Positions 24,491 through 35,985 of a stretch of DNA of 64,000 bases are shown piece after piece. This DNA is from Cyclina sinensis. Taxonomy: Eukaryota > Mollusca > Bivalvia > Venerida > Veneridae. Every line of letters begins with the position of its first letter. Position 1 is the first letter of the stretch. Below the pieces are notes generated by a model. That model saw only the letters and a list, made by a program, of their open reading frames with translations. It searched no databases and was not told the DNA's origin. Made by a program: the position numbers and the translations under genes. The DNA lies in contig JAAONU010000014.1 of assembly GCA_012932295.1 (NCBI GenBank), positions 4,343,063 to 4,407,062 of the forward strand. The letters are read 5' to 3'.

Positions 24491-26136
24491 CAAGCTTGTG
24501 ACCAGTACTTGGGTCTAGTACTTAAGTACTAGTACCTGTACTTGCCCATATGGGCAATACCAGTACCAGTACTAGATTGTCAGCAAGTACTGCAGTACCA
24601 GTACTTCAACTGGTGAAAATACTGCAGTATCTTTTCTGTGTAACTGTAGAATTTATAATCCTTTGCATAATATTAAAAGCATATGTAAAGACAAAGAATA
24701 CTACTTAATAAATTTAGGTAGTTTATCAATTTATTTGTTGCTTGTATTTGTTGGTGTGAGTTTCACTGTATCTAGTTGATGCTGGAGCACTGCTGGCATA
24801 GAAATCGAGTGTTGCTTGTGGCTTTTTCTTTTGTTTCTCAGGAGTCTTTGTATTAAGGGCCTCTGTATACTCATCTCTTTGTTTGACCTAATAAGCAAGT
24901 ATGATCCTGTCTTAATATGTGTGTATTCAATGCAGGAAAATGACAAGAAACATAATAACAATTTTAACCTACCGTGGTATTCATATGCTTAGTTTTCAAA
25001 CTTGACTTATGGAATAGTTTTAGGTAATTTAAGTTTATATAATACAATTTGGTTGTTTAACAAAAACCTAAATAAAGGCTATTTCTGTGTTTAAACAGCA
25101 CAATAGTATAACTACAGCCTTTTGTTCATAATAACTCTTCAATGTCATTGTTATTTGCAACAAATTATCACCTTTTAGAAAAGAAGACAGTAGCAATTAA
25201 AACAACAGACAACTGTCTGCAGCAAGTATTAAAACTATCATGATATTGATAAAAAATGTAATAAAATTCAATACCATTTCAAAAGATGCACATTGAAAGT
25301 TGCTGTTTAAAATTAATACAACTGGTCAATTCATTGCTATTTTGCAAATGGCATACAGGTAAAATTATAAAACAAATATTACAAAGTACTTACTTTCAAA
25401 TGTTTTAAGAAGTTGGAGGATACTTTCAGTGACCCTGAAATCTGTGACGGACAGTGCACACACTGTGCTTTAAAATTCCCATGCATATTTTCAGGTAGTT
25501 TAAAGAAATTAATCCAACTCATTTCTATTCTCCTGGTTATAGTTTATATACTTTATTCTAATACTGTTTACTTCATTTCATTTTAACATTACCCTCCTTA
25601 ATGACAACTTAATTTATTATAACAAAATATGCCACAAAATGATTATGCTATATCAGATGTTCTGCATGTGTAGTGTTGTTGATAACAGCTCACCATTATT
25701 TACTTGACCATTAAAACACCTTATACAAATGGTCAAATTTACCCTTAAGACATATTGCAGTGATTTACTTCTGTTATATTACTAATTACCATTGTGCTGT
25801 TAACATTTTTCAACTCTTTCAATTAGTAACCCGACTATATCAGATTTACTGTTATAATTATTATAATGTGTTTGCTTAATTTGATTGCAAAAATATATGC
25901 AAAATGTAATAATAGCTGAAAGAAGAGATTTCTATGATTTTCATTATAGGTTAGACAATTTGCTAAAATGTGAGAAAAAAATGAAGTACTGCTAAAGTAC
26001 TGCAGTACCAGTACCAATTTTTGTAAGAGTAATGCAGTCCCAGTACCAGTGTTTGCCAAATTTTGTCCAAGTAATGCAGTACAGTGCCAGTACTTGGCAG
26101 TACTACTGCAGTACCAGTACCAGTATCACAAGCCTG
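24491..26136. mobile_element. Non-autonomous hAT element inside the Harbinger transposase
   Basis: The termini are caagcttgtga on the left and tcacaagcctg on the right, imperfect inverted repeats. The flanks ctggtttt (24483-24490) and ctggttgt (26137-26144) match at 7 of 8 positions, which fits the 8 bp target duplication of the hAT superfamily. Removing the element restores the order of the transposase sequence. Both subterminal zones are packed with 'agtactgcagtaccagtacc'-type repeats, including the palindrome gtactgcagtac. The interior holds only a BED-finger reading frame on the minus strand; no RNase-H-like or dimerisation domain was seen. Confidence 0.9.
24726..25522 (-). CDS. BED zinc-finger-only protein of the hAT element (two exons)
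   Basis: Exon 1 is 25522-25394 (ATG, 43 codons) and ends at a consensus GTAAGT donor. Exon 2 is 24887-24726 and follows a ttgcttattag acceptor in phase 0, giving a predicted 96-residue protein. Residues 1-10 (M-S-W-I-N-F-F-K-L-P) and C21-V-H-C24 through S-S-N-F-L-K-H41-L-K match the BED finger that binds DNA in hAT transposases and ZBED proteins. The position five after H41, normally the last zinc ligand His, is Gln46, so zinc binding may be impaired. Residues after 50 (Q-K-K-K-P-Q-A-T-L-D-F-Y, then R-Y-S-E-T-H) resemble the linker between the BED finger and the catalytic region, and the frame then stops. Only the N-terminal tenth or so of a usual transposase is present. It could be a decayed remnant or a short DNA-binding regulator. 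Splicing is inferred, not demonstrated. Confidence 0.72.
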
Positions 26137-26639
26137 CTGGTTGTACGCATGAACTTTTAATTACAGATTTTTGTATGTGATGACCAGGGCGTGTTCATGA
26201 TGCCAAAGTCTTCAGAAATTCTAATTTGTGGGATTGTGGCTTCCAAAATTGTCAAAATGGACTTAATCACTTGATTGGTGACTGTGCATATCCCATCAAG
26301 AGATGGCTTATGACCCCATATAGAGATAATGGCCATTTATCAAGGAGACGAATCGTTTTCAATAGCAGCTTGTCTTCCAAACGCCATGTGATTGAGAGGG
26401 CATTTGGAATGCTTAAAGGAAGATTTAGGAGGTTAAACTTCATCAACATAATTGCGAGATATGTGATATAGTACTTTCAGCTGTAATCTTACACAATATT
26501 TGCTGTCTGGAAAGTGACAATTTTGAAGAAGTGTTACAGCAAGGTGAAGTTAATGATGATATTCTACCTCCACTGGCAGTGATTCCAAATGAAGCAGAAG
26601 GTTTCTTGAAACGTATTCACATTACAAAGAACTTGTAGC

Positions 26640-26915
26640 ATTTCATATCGATATTTGCCCCACAGGTATTGCATAGTCGTCATGTTATTAAGGATCTGAT
26701 TTTTCCAACGGTAATTGTATGAAGCTGTTTCAATGCGACTGACTGTATTTCCCACATGTTTTCTCAGAGGTGAGAGATAACTGACCATCAAACACAGTTT
26801 CTGTAACCAAATCGTCACGGAGAAATTGCCCGCTAGGTTTTTAACTCATGACCCACAGCACCACTGATGATCACAAGCCTGACGCTCTACCAACTGAGCT
26901 AACCGGGCTGGCTTT
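26640..26915 (-). mobile_element. tRNA-derived SINE with shared core
   Basis: The minus-strand head has a clear A box within 'cccggttagctcagttggta'. The B-box region is degenerate, reading 'catgagttaaaaacc' where a GGTTCGANNCC-like motif is expected. The central part 'tcacctctgagaaaacatg' followed by 'cagtcagtcgc' is shared with the SINE at 12716-12985. It abuts the 3' end of the Harbinger transposase pseudogene. Confidence 0.8.
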
Positions 26916-27236
26916 TTTGCAAGTTCTGTAGCCTCAGTTAAACATACTACATCGCTTATTGCTTTCATTCTGCACAGCTTGTCTGGCACCTCAAACACGG
27001 AAAACTTCAATAACTCATGGGTTCAGTGCAATTTATATATGGCAAAACAGTAAATACGGCCAAGCAAACCATGGCTATCAGAACGAAGTTCACAAACAGT
27101 CAGACTGATAAAAAACATTTTTTCTTTGAGTAGCATAAAAATGAAAGTGAAACTCAAAATTATACACACCATTCCCTTGTTCACCTTCTTCTTCACAGTC
27201 TTCACACCATCTTTTCTTTTTTGTCTCCCAATGACA

Positions 27237-27532
27237 CATCAGGACATCACATCAGGACTGCGCATCAGGACATCACATCAGGACATCACATCAGGACTGC
27301 GCATCAGGACATCACATCAGGATATCACATCAGGACATCACATCAGGACGTCACATCAGGACATCACATCAGGACATTAAATCAGGACATCACATCAGGA
27401 CTGCGCATCAGGACATCACATCAGGACTGCGCATTTGGACATCACATCAGGACTGCGCATCAGGACATCACATCATGACATCACATCAGGACTGCGCATC
27501 AGGACATCACATCAGGACTGCGCATCAGGACA
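27237..27532. repeat. 13 bp minisatellite with two unit types
   Basis: About 23 units of 13 bp. Each is either catcaggacatca or catcaggactgcg, with a few variants such as catcaggatatca and catttggacatca. Because 13 is not a multiple of 3, all three plus-strand frames stay open and give the same rotating peptide (H-Q-D-I-T-S-G type). The overlapping plus-strand open frames at 27126-27788 are therefore by-products. The array invades the 3' end of the Myb-like frame. Confidence 0.95.
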
Positions 27533-27812
27533 CTTTTCAAAAGTTTCTTCCGGTTGCTTATCTCTGTATCCTGCTTCACTTCCAGACTTATCGTTTTTGT
27601 TATTGGCCCTCTCGAACTTTTTTTTGAGAGCTTTGATCTTTAGGTGGTATTGTTCTGCAGTAAACGAGACGCTACATTTGGTGTTTACTACACTGGCGAT
27701 TTTTGTCCATTTATTTCTGATTAGTGTTTTACGGCTTTCCACTTCTTTGAAAGTTTCTAGAAGGAGTTTCTCTACAGCTTTTGTTTAGGCTGGTGATAAC
27801 TCTACCTCCACT
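27512..27812 (-). pseudogene. Myb/SANT-like accessory protein of the Harbinger element
   Basis: PIF/Harbinger elements usually carry a second gene for a Myb/SANT- or trihelix-type DNA-binding protein that brings the transposase to DNA. The minus-strand frame reads K-A-V-E-K-L-L-L-E-T-F-K-E-V-E, then R-N-K-W-T-K-I-A, then T-A-E-Q-Y-H-L-K-I-K-A-L-K-K-K-F and N-N-K-N-D-K-S-G. That is the spacing of aromatic and basic residues seen in this domain. A TAA sits directly before T-K-A-V-E-K, where a conserved Trp would be expected, and no ATG opens the frame, so the gene is dead. The C-terminus runs into the 13 bp minisatellite. Convergent arrangement with the transposase supports one element of two genes. 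Confidence 0.75.
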
Positions 27813-28364
27813 GTAGCACAGGTGCTCACTGGTACCTCTTAAAACAAAGGAAGAAACGGTTTGATGTGGGGGTTTTGTGTGTGGAAGGGGTCTGTACACA
27901 GGCTCAGCTTATCATGGGTTACTAGAAAGTCCATCTAACAAGCTATTTTCCTGTTTTAGCAGCTTATATTGATCATTCTCCTGGCCTCTCAACCAGTGGC
28001 CTTTTTAGCTGTTTTTAGCTGTAAATTTAGAACTCTTTATTTGCTCTAACTAGTTATTAATCAGCTAATGGTATGTGCATTATGTTTATGTTTCAAAGAT
28101 CAAAAGCAATACCTTTAGAGAAGACTTTACATAAGTGTCTTCAAACTATTCAAGAGCTTTGTTGGGTGTGTATTGGTGTATTACATGTGCAAAAAGTGAA
28201 TAAATACAGTTTAAAGTCAAAGCACGACCAAAGTTCTCCAGGAAAGTGACACAGCTATGATAGTTGAATTTATCTATTAACAAAGCAAATTTCTGCTGTA
28301 TCAACAAGCTGAAGCGTATGTCTCTTTAAGGTGATATCTGATGATCAAGTCTTTAAACAAGAGG

Positions 28365-29940
28365 GTCCATGGGACCCTGGGTCGCTCACCTGCCAACAAC
28401 TGCTCAATGGTTGTAAGAGCTAGTGGATGCAAATACAATTGCCAATTGACTCAAAGGGTGCAGGCAATTATGACCATGGGGTCATCTTTGGTAGAGTTTC
28501 ACTAGATGTCGTGCCTCATCAGGATTGTTAAAGCACAACGTGGACTATAATGGACTGAGCCTCATAAAAATATATCAGGCACGTATACACATGATACCTA
28601 ACATGTTTAAAGTTTCAAAGCAGTATCTTGAAAAATGTAGAAGTTTGTGCCGCAATATTTTTTTAAAAATCCAGCCGTTATACAAAAAACTAGGTTGCTG
28701 TGAACTGAATGTTGGAACACCGTTCTAAACAGGGATTATGTTTAAAATCTTTGGTTGTAAGGGTTGCAGAGACTTTCAGTCTTTAAGTAATGTTATTTAT
28801 AATACTAGAACTTTTATTAAAATACAATGTACACAATTATAACGAAAAAGATTCGTAACGGAAAAATGTGTAAATGCAATCTTTAATAAACTAGAACAAT
28901 ATTAGCCCTTCAAAATTATTTTTCCCTGACTTTTAACTAACTTCTCTGGATTTTTATTTTTCACTGATCAATTTTCAAAATTCCCTGACAATTCCCTGAC
29001 CTTGAAAAAAATCAAATTTCCCTGTTTTTTCAAGTCCCCTGGCAACCCTGCAAGATCTTATATTAACTCAAGTATTGTACAAGTCTGATTAAATTTAAAC
29101 CAAAAATGAAGCTGCTATTGTGCAGACAAAGTCTAAAAACTTTTATCATAACTTGACCTAGTGACCTAAATTTCAAAGTCACATGACCCAGTTTCAAACT
29201 TGACCTAGATATCATCGAAATAAACATTCTGACAAAGCTTGAAGAAGATCGGAGCAAAATTAAGACTACTACAGTGCGGACAAGCTTTTTCTATAATTGA
29301 CCTAGTGACCTAGTTTTCAAGGTCACAAAACCCAGTTTCGATTCTGACCTTGATATCATAAAGATACACATTCTGACCAAGCTTGAAGAAGATGGGACCA
29401 AAATTAAGACCACTAGAGTGCGGACAAGCTTTTTCTAAAATTCGAACTAGTTACCTTGTTTTCAAGGTCACATGAAACAGTTACAAAACTGACCTAAATA
29501 TCATTGAGATAAACAATCTGACCAAGTTTGAAGAAGATTGGACCAAAATTAAAACTGCTAGAGTGCGGACAAGCTTTTTCTATAATTTGAACTAGTTACC
29601 TTGTTTTCAAGGTCACATGACCCAGTTTCGAACTATATCTAGATGTCATTGAGATTAACATTTTGACCAAGTTTGAAGAAGATTGGACCAAAATTAAGAC
29701 CGCTAGAGTGCGGACAAGCTTTTTTTATAATTTGACCTAGTGATCTAGTTTTAAGGGTGAGATGACAAAGTTATGAACTTCACCTAGATATCATTAAGAT
29801 AAACATTCTGACCAAGATTAAAGAAGATCGCACCAAAATTAAGACCGCTAGAGCGAGGACAAGAATTGTGAACGGACGACGGACGGACGGACGAAAGGCG
29901 ATCACAAAAGTTCACCCTGTCACTATGTGACAGGTGAGCT
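28365..29940 (+). mobile_element. Pearl-like interspersed repeat with 145 bp tandem core
   Basis: Begins near 'agagggtccatgggaccctg' followed by 'gtcgctcacctg' and ends near 'gtgacaggtgagctaaaa', so the ends carry a short inverted cgctcacctg/caggtgagct match. The core is about 5.5 tandem units of 144-146 bp starting at 29153, 29297, 29441, 29587 and 29732. A gacggacggacgg microsatellite at about 29878-29894 follows. This order (end, tandem core, ACGG microsatellite, end) is the described plan of bivalve pearl elements. Exact ends were not fixed for lack of an empty site. Confidence 0.7.
29153..29875 (+). repeat. 145 bp tandem repeat core
   Basis: Five units each containing a 'ttgacctagtgacctag'-like start, 'aaggtcacatgacccag', 'gaagaagattggaccaaaat' and 'gtgcggacaagcttttt'. 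Units differ by substitutions and 1-2 bp length changes. Confidence 0.92.
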
Positions 29941-32799
29941 AAAAATAGGACGAATTGATCTGGAAGGCATCCGTTGACATACCAAGAAAACAAGCTCTCC
30001 CGTCACCCCATCTTTGAGAACTAAACCGTTAAAAGATACCGTATTGCCAAATGGTTGCTGCTCTATTTCTTCATGCCAACTCTGACTCTGGAGGGCACTG
30101 AAAACCATCATCAACTGCTTTAAAACCTCTTGGTCTGAAACTGCAGATGCATGTATGTCTCAAATGTACACCAACAATCGACCACAGAAGATAACTATTT
30201 AGTTCTTTTTTTATTTTCAAACAAAATAAACATCTCTGCATCTACATTCTCACAGGTCAAATATACATTCTCAACACGAATACTTTTCTAACATGCTAAA
30301 GTGGTATTCACTCCTCCGTTTAGTCATACCTATTTGACTTAAATAGGCCAAGTGCTGCAGCTGATGAAACAACATCTCATGTTTCTGTTATAAAATTCCT
30401 TTTCATCACTAAAAGCCATTATTTTATTGTCACAGAGATATAATACATAAAATTTCATACAAGATGTAAATAAAATAGCCCTTTAATATTTTCACTGTTA
30501 ACGCTTTTAGCCAAAATATACTTTCAGTAATTGCGAAATATAGACTATTAATTTGTACTAAGGGGTAAAAATAATAGATGTGTTTCTGGTATTATGACTA
30601 AGAACTTGTTTGGACATGTCAGAAATTTTGGCTCAGGATGAACAAAGCAGGGCCGGTCAAGTTTCCAGAAACATGATTTGTTTGTAAATTGCTTACATTT
30701 TTGTATGTAGGTTTCCACCAGAAACTGGATTACACATCCAAGTGCCCTTCAGCTTCCTGTAATGACCTAAAGTTATACCTCCTGCTCTTGCACGTTCTGC
30801 CATTTCCTGGGAGACTGTTAACTGTACTGTAAACAGCACATTCGAACTAAAAAGGTAAAAGAAACAAAATATTTAATAGTAATCCGCATATACGTCAATT
30901 TAAGAAATTCGGACAAACCAGTCCTCCATGTAGATAACAATGACCACTTCCAAAGCTTTGTAACATAAGTACATGTAACATGGACACATGAAAAAAAGAC
31001 AGAATTATTTAACAACAGAGTCAAAGGGGATGACTTTGAACACCCACTTGTTCAACCCCTTAGCAGGTAAGTTTTCACTGATAATGGCCTGGCTCTGGCT
31101 ACTATGCTGTTTTATTTTCATTACATGAACTAATAATGTGGCATTTCATCTATAGGGGTGGCCTCAGCTCTCAACATGTAGAGTACTGGTTGAAATGGAG
31201 TCCCCCAATTCTCTCCTCATCAAAGACTATAATTTCTGGAGTTGCTGCTTGGCAAATTTACCTTTGAATCTTTTCTCCAAAGTGAAACATTTGCTGGGAT
31301 GTTTAACCAAACCCTGACAAGTCTGTTGACTTTATGGCAATTTCTTTTATTTACTCTATCGGTCTATAGGATATAATACAATACATAGAATATGTTACGC
31401 AAAACGATAAAAAATCTAGGTTTCGAACCCATGTTCGTTGTATAAAATACACATATACTGGCTGCAGAAATGCATCATCATAAAATCAGGGTTTTCTTGC
31501 CATGTTTGTTACCTGGTGTGGATTCTTAACAAATAGTTACTGTTAGTAATAGATAAGCATCGGATACACAAGTATAATAAATTTGATAGTCTGACATCAC
31601 TATTCAGATTTGCTATCAAAGTTTAGTAAAAATGGCTTCTTTTTTGCCAGGTATAGTGAAACCCATGTTTAAGATCACATTAAGTAAGAGACCACATGTT
31701 TTATGAGCCAAAAGATTTTATTATATTATATTGCAATGAAAAATAACTGATGTGTAAGGAAATAGAATTATTCCAGAATTTATTCCAGAAGATTTATCTA
31801 AAGAAATTTTATAACGTGCACAACAATAGGAATCCTGCTTCCATTTACCTCTAACCTGGGTACTTTCAGATCAGCTCCCAACCGGCTTGCCAATTCAAAA
31901 ACTCAGAGTCGTCAGTAAAATGCTATTACAAATGTCAGCACTCACTTCCTATGTACTGACTTTTAATAAAAGACCTACTTAAGGTCGTTGACTACTGTTC
32001 AACGACTGCTGAAGTGAACAATAAAAAATATATTTCAGGTCCTTGTTTCCGCTAAAACTGAGCTTGCATCTGGTTATGCCGTGACAGTTTTGGATCTAGC
32101 TACTTTGTGAAAAGCGTTAAATTGCTTAAAAATGCATCTGCTATCATTCTGGCTCAGTGTTTAATGCTGTTATGTCCTGATCAATGCAAGAATTTTTGAA
32201 ACCAACAAGGCAACAAAAATTTCCGGCTGTGCCTATCAAAAAAATCGGCGCACGCTGTTTGTCCCGGTTTACCTGTGCCACCACGTGACACTGGTCCAAA
32301 CAAGTGATATGCCCTTTGACACATCGGCCAAATTTTTCAATCAAGTGGTACCGGCGTACGGCTGTTCCCCGCCGGCGAAACCGGCGTATCGAAACAAGTG
32401 CGCCCTTTGTGGGCATATTCTGCATAAAAATACCAATTCAGTATAACGAAAAAAATTGTCATTATATGTTGTCCAAAAGTTTTATCTAAAAGACGTTTCC
32501 TCTGTTTAACCTTTGCAATCTACAAGTCTTAGCAAACGATTCTAAACATTTGGGAGGCATGAAATGACTTCTCGTATTATTGCAATCTACTCGCAGCTTG
32601 CAGTGATCTCCCTCGTTCTTGGCGGCACAGATTAACTTTAGCTCGTTAGATATGTACACATGTATAAACTTTTTTAAAAGACATTATCTTTTCCCCTTGG
32701 GAATTACATCGATTTTACATGTCTGGAAAAAATAAAATTAAATTAATAAAAAACTTTTTAACTTTAAAAAGCTTACTTGTATTGTACTAAAAGAATAAA
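29941..32799. other. Stretch without a recognised gene; GC-rich patch at 32140-32430
   Basis: Mostly AT-rich with nothing recognisable. An exception is 32215-32405, which is GC-rich with repeated 'ccggcg' and 'accggcgta' motifs and an open 93-codon minus-strand frame (32144-32425). Its translation (basic start, then C-H-V-V-A-Q-V-N-R-D-K) matches no family I know. It could be an exon-like fragment or part of an unknown mobile element. Confidence 0.4.
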
Positions 32800-33869
32800 G
32801 AGTTTGTCTCTGTATAGTGCAAAATCTTTATGAGGCATTAATCGCTGTAATCAACCAACACAAAAAAGCTCAGATAACTAGAACATATCCTTTTTTTCAA
32901 ACAATATATGTGTTAAATGTTCATGTTGTAACACTGATTTGCTTGTATCGTTGTATTTTATCGAAATATCCAATTCAATTAAATGTACAAAATAGCAATG
33001 TAAATTACAATAAGCTTGTAGATTGTAATTAAAGATGAATATGTATCGATAATTTTCTCACTTCAATTCACATTTATTTTAAAAGTTCTCTTCCAATTTT
33101 TGATTTATAAATTTATATTTTTACAGCCTTTAAAGGGCTGAACGAAATTACGATTTTGCCTATAGTTCATCTGTTTTTGACATCTCCGTGCACAACAATA
33201 TTTACATTTTATTTGGATTCATTTTAACACCGAAGCGTTATTTCCACCTACAATATGAAAAACAGCATACAACTTTGAAGCTCAGTTAACTGCACTCTAT
33301 ATAAGGGGTATCAATGTCTTTGGGCCATATAGAGTTTCACTTGATTTCTAGAAAAGGGTTAAATATAAAGTATCCATCAGTGTTTAAAGCATCCCATTAT
33401 GAAAAACAGATACAAGGAAGACCAACCAGTAAATAGCAATTATTTTACTTACATACCCGGTACATATTTTGAACAAAGTACAATAATCTACTCCAGGTTG
33501 AATGTTTTTTTTTGTCAAAGAGATATCAGTAACGCACGTCCAGAGTTCAAGCACTGGCTGGCTTCTAGCTTTTCTTCATTGCATGTATACTTCACACATG
33601 CGTTTATTTTGTACTTAAATTAGTCTTATCAATTTTAAAGTTAAAACGTTAAGAGTACTCTCACCCTTTTGTTATTATAAATGACACTTTGTACATACAT
33701 CATACAGGCATGTTTGCGAATCCTTTTCAACGGACTAATTATTTTTGGACTTACTTTTTTACTGGATTAAACAAAACATTTTATGTAAAAACATGATAAC
33801 TAGTAAGGATCTTTGTAACTCTGAAGGTGCCATGTTTACTATGGTAATATAACTATGAAAAAAAAGTGG

Positions 33870-34080
33870 AAAAAAACATATCAGGAAAACCACAGTAAAA
33901 ACACAGCCTCCCTGCACAGTTAAAAAGATAGCACAAATTCATTTATAGATAAATTAGAAAAAGGACAATGAGAACACCTCGGAAGGGTCAGTAACAAAAC
34001 AATTGCCACTAGGGATTAAAACTATGCAATAAGGTGGACAAACCTCACACTTGTCCCAACAGGTAATCATAAGAACAAAC
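33870..34080. repeat. Dispersed repeat family, diverged third copy
   Basis: 'aaacacagcctccctgcaca' to 'acctcacacttgtccc' resembles 1240-1500 and 19200-19450 but is more diverged, and it lies outside the X duplication. Confidence 0.65.
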
Positions 34081-35769
34081 AAGAACAAGTTGTCTAAGTG
34101 AAAACTAAGACTTGTTTCTACATAATTACAACATCAACTTCTTCGGACTTAAGATACATGACAATGCATTGACTCGTCATTACATTGTATAGTTGAAAGA
34201 TGACCTCTAAGTGTCTGTCAAGAAAACTTTCAAGGCTAATAACGGGAAAACGCGCCTCTGGGAAAAATGCTCTGTCTCTTATTTGTTCGTAAAGCGAACT
34301 GTTTATAATCACCATGTAAAATACTAATTAGGAAAACGGCCAGTTTTAAAAAATAGACTGACAACAATAGATCTTGCTACCTCCTACAGGCAGAGTATGC
34401 TTGAATATACTTAATATACTTTTTATTTTCAGTAGAAGGTCTTCTCATGTGATAAGTTGGTCAGTGAATAGAAGAATGTAATTATACTGCAGTGATAATG
34501 ATTCTGCTGCATTTACTTTCACAGAAGTCTTATGAATCTGATGAGGGTATATTTGTTGTGCGAATAAGTTTTTATGCCGTTATCCTTAGTGAAGTTGAGG
34601 TGGCAGTCTGTCTCTCGAACCAAAAGCTTTAGTAATTATTGAATATTTGGCTTTAGCTTGCGGTCTTAAAACAAATATTTTCTAAATACACATTGTTACA
34701 TGTCCAAAACATCTGCGAGTTTCTCAAGGAGTTGTCTGATTTAAATGATACGAGTATCAAGAAATGGTTAGACATTTTATAAGGTAAATGTAGCTCTTGT
34801 CTGGATTATGATCTGAAAAGAAAACTTGTTACCGTTTATTTATATTTCGTCTTAAATATCTTCCTGTCAATAATCATTTACTCTAAGCTTAGTGTCAATT
34901 TCAGAAATGAAAGTTAATAACTTCCAGTCTTCTACTGTAACTTGTGAATGACACAGTATGTTGGTTTACTTTCATGGTAAGAAAATGCAGTTACAATCTT
35001 AAAATCACAAATTTAGCAAATTTTACAGAAAAGCATACGAGGGAATACATTTTTGAACCGAGTTGTTCGAACAAAGAACAAAGTAAGCACAGCAATTGAC
35101 TTAGGCAAGAATTAAAAAGTTTACAGGTTAAAGCTCGCCACCATTTCTAAGTGTCATTTGCACTGGCTGAAGAAGGTACTGATTAGTTAAATATACAAGG
35201 TAAAGGAATCGTTTTACAGATTCGTGACAAATGTGTATGAAAGCAAAGGTAATTTTCAAATAGATGTTTATTTATGCAGTCACATAACAGGGAAGAAATA
35301 ATTAACAATTGCTACAAATTTATGGATGTTCATTTCTGCAGTCACTTGTTGCTCAGAGCTAAAGTTAATGAAACACAGGATATTAAAATGCCTAATGTTG
35401 ATATTTGTAGCTTAAATTAAACGTTTTAGAGTCATCTCAGTATCATCTACAATGCTGCATAATAAATTAAAACGTCATGACTAAGTAATGAGCAAGATGA
35501 CCAATGCTTTTAGTGCCATTTTACCAACATATTCTATTACCGCAGTATTGTATTTGTCACAGAAAAAAGATTTTCACCATCTCAATTTCAAATACACACT
35601 TTTTAGTTTGTATCCCGCCACTGCAGTCAGAAAATTACGTATGAAATTACCAGAATATTTTTTGACGGAAACATCTATTATTTGCCAGTCTTACAATATT
35701 AAGATTAAATGTAATATCAAAGAATATGAGAGACGGTTAAATCTGATTATTTCTCAATCGCCGTCACCG

Positions 35770-35985
35770 TTCATTAGCAGTTAATGCGCTCGTGTAGGTT
35801 CGAGTCTGTCAGTAGCTTATTCTGACGAGGATAATTGGCATTCTGCAAGCTTGCTAAAGAATGTTGACGGCTTTTATCCGCCTGGAGCTTCGAAAATAGA
35901 TAAATGAGTATAGGGGTGAATGTGTAAATGACAGGAGTTTAATAAGCCCGGGAGGCCAGCCCTATTTGTAAGGCTGACACTGCAA
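35770..35985 (+). mobile_element. Fossil tRNA-derived SINE (unit U1 copy)
   Basis: Shares 'taggttcgagtctgtca' (B-box-like) and the tail 'aataagcccgggaggcc' with the copies at 46550-46790 and 51525-51735. It occupies the same place in all three units, so it was inserted before the triplication. Confidence 0.7.

Larger units (their letters stand above)
24074..26637 (+). pseudogene. HARBI1-like PIF/Harbinger transposase, broken
   Basis: The family encodes a DDE-type transposase that cuts and rejoins its own DNA element in the nucleus. A start M-T-A-P-M-L-A-A-A-T at 24074 loses frame within a T run and is followed by acidic L-E-E-D-D-E-N. Part of the N-terminal domain is missing. The frame from about 24330 contains V-I-A-V-D-G-S-H-I-P-I (first catalytic Asp). 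A hAT element is inserted at 24491. After it, H-E-L-L-I-T-D-F-C-M is followed by two stop codons and then P-G-R-V-H-D-A-K-V-F-R (second Asp). G-D-C-A-Y-P-I-K-R-W and V-I-E-R-A-F-G-M-L-K-G-R-F-R (Glu) follow. A frameshift near 26470 separates the C-terminal V-I-L-H-N-I-C-C-L-E, and the frame ends at a TAG at about 26637. It is clearly inactive. A Myb-like partner lies downstream on the other strand. Confidence 0.93.

Noticed and set aside
27126..27788. Overlapping plus-strand open frames with H-Q-D-I-T-S-G repeats
   Set aside because: By-product of the 13 bp minisatellite, which keeps all three plus frames open. The real coding trace here is the minus-strand Myb-like pseudogene.
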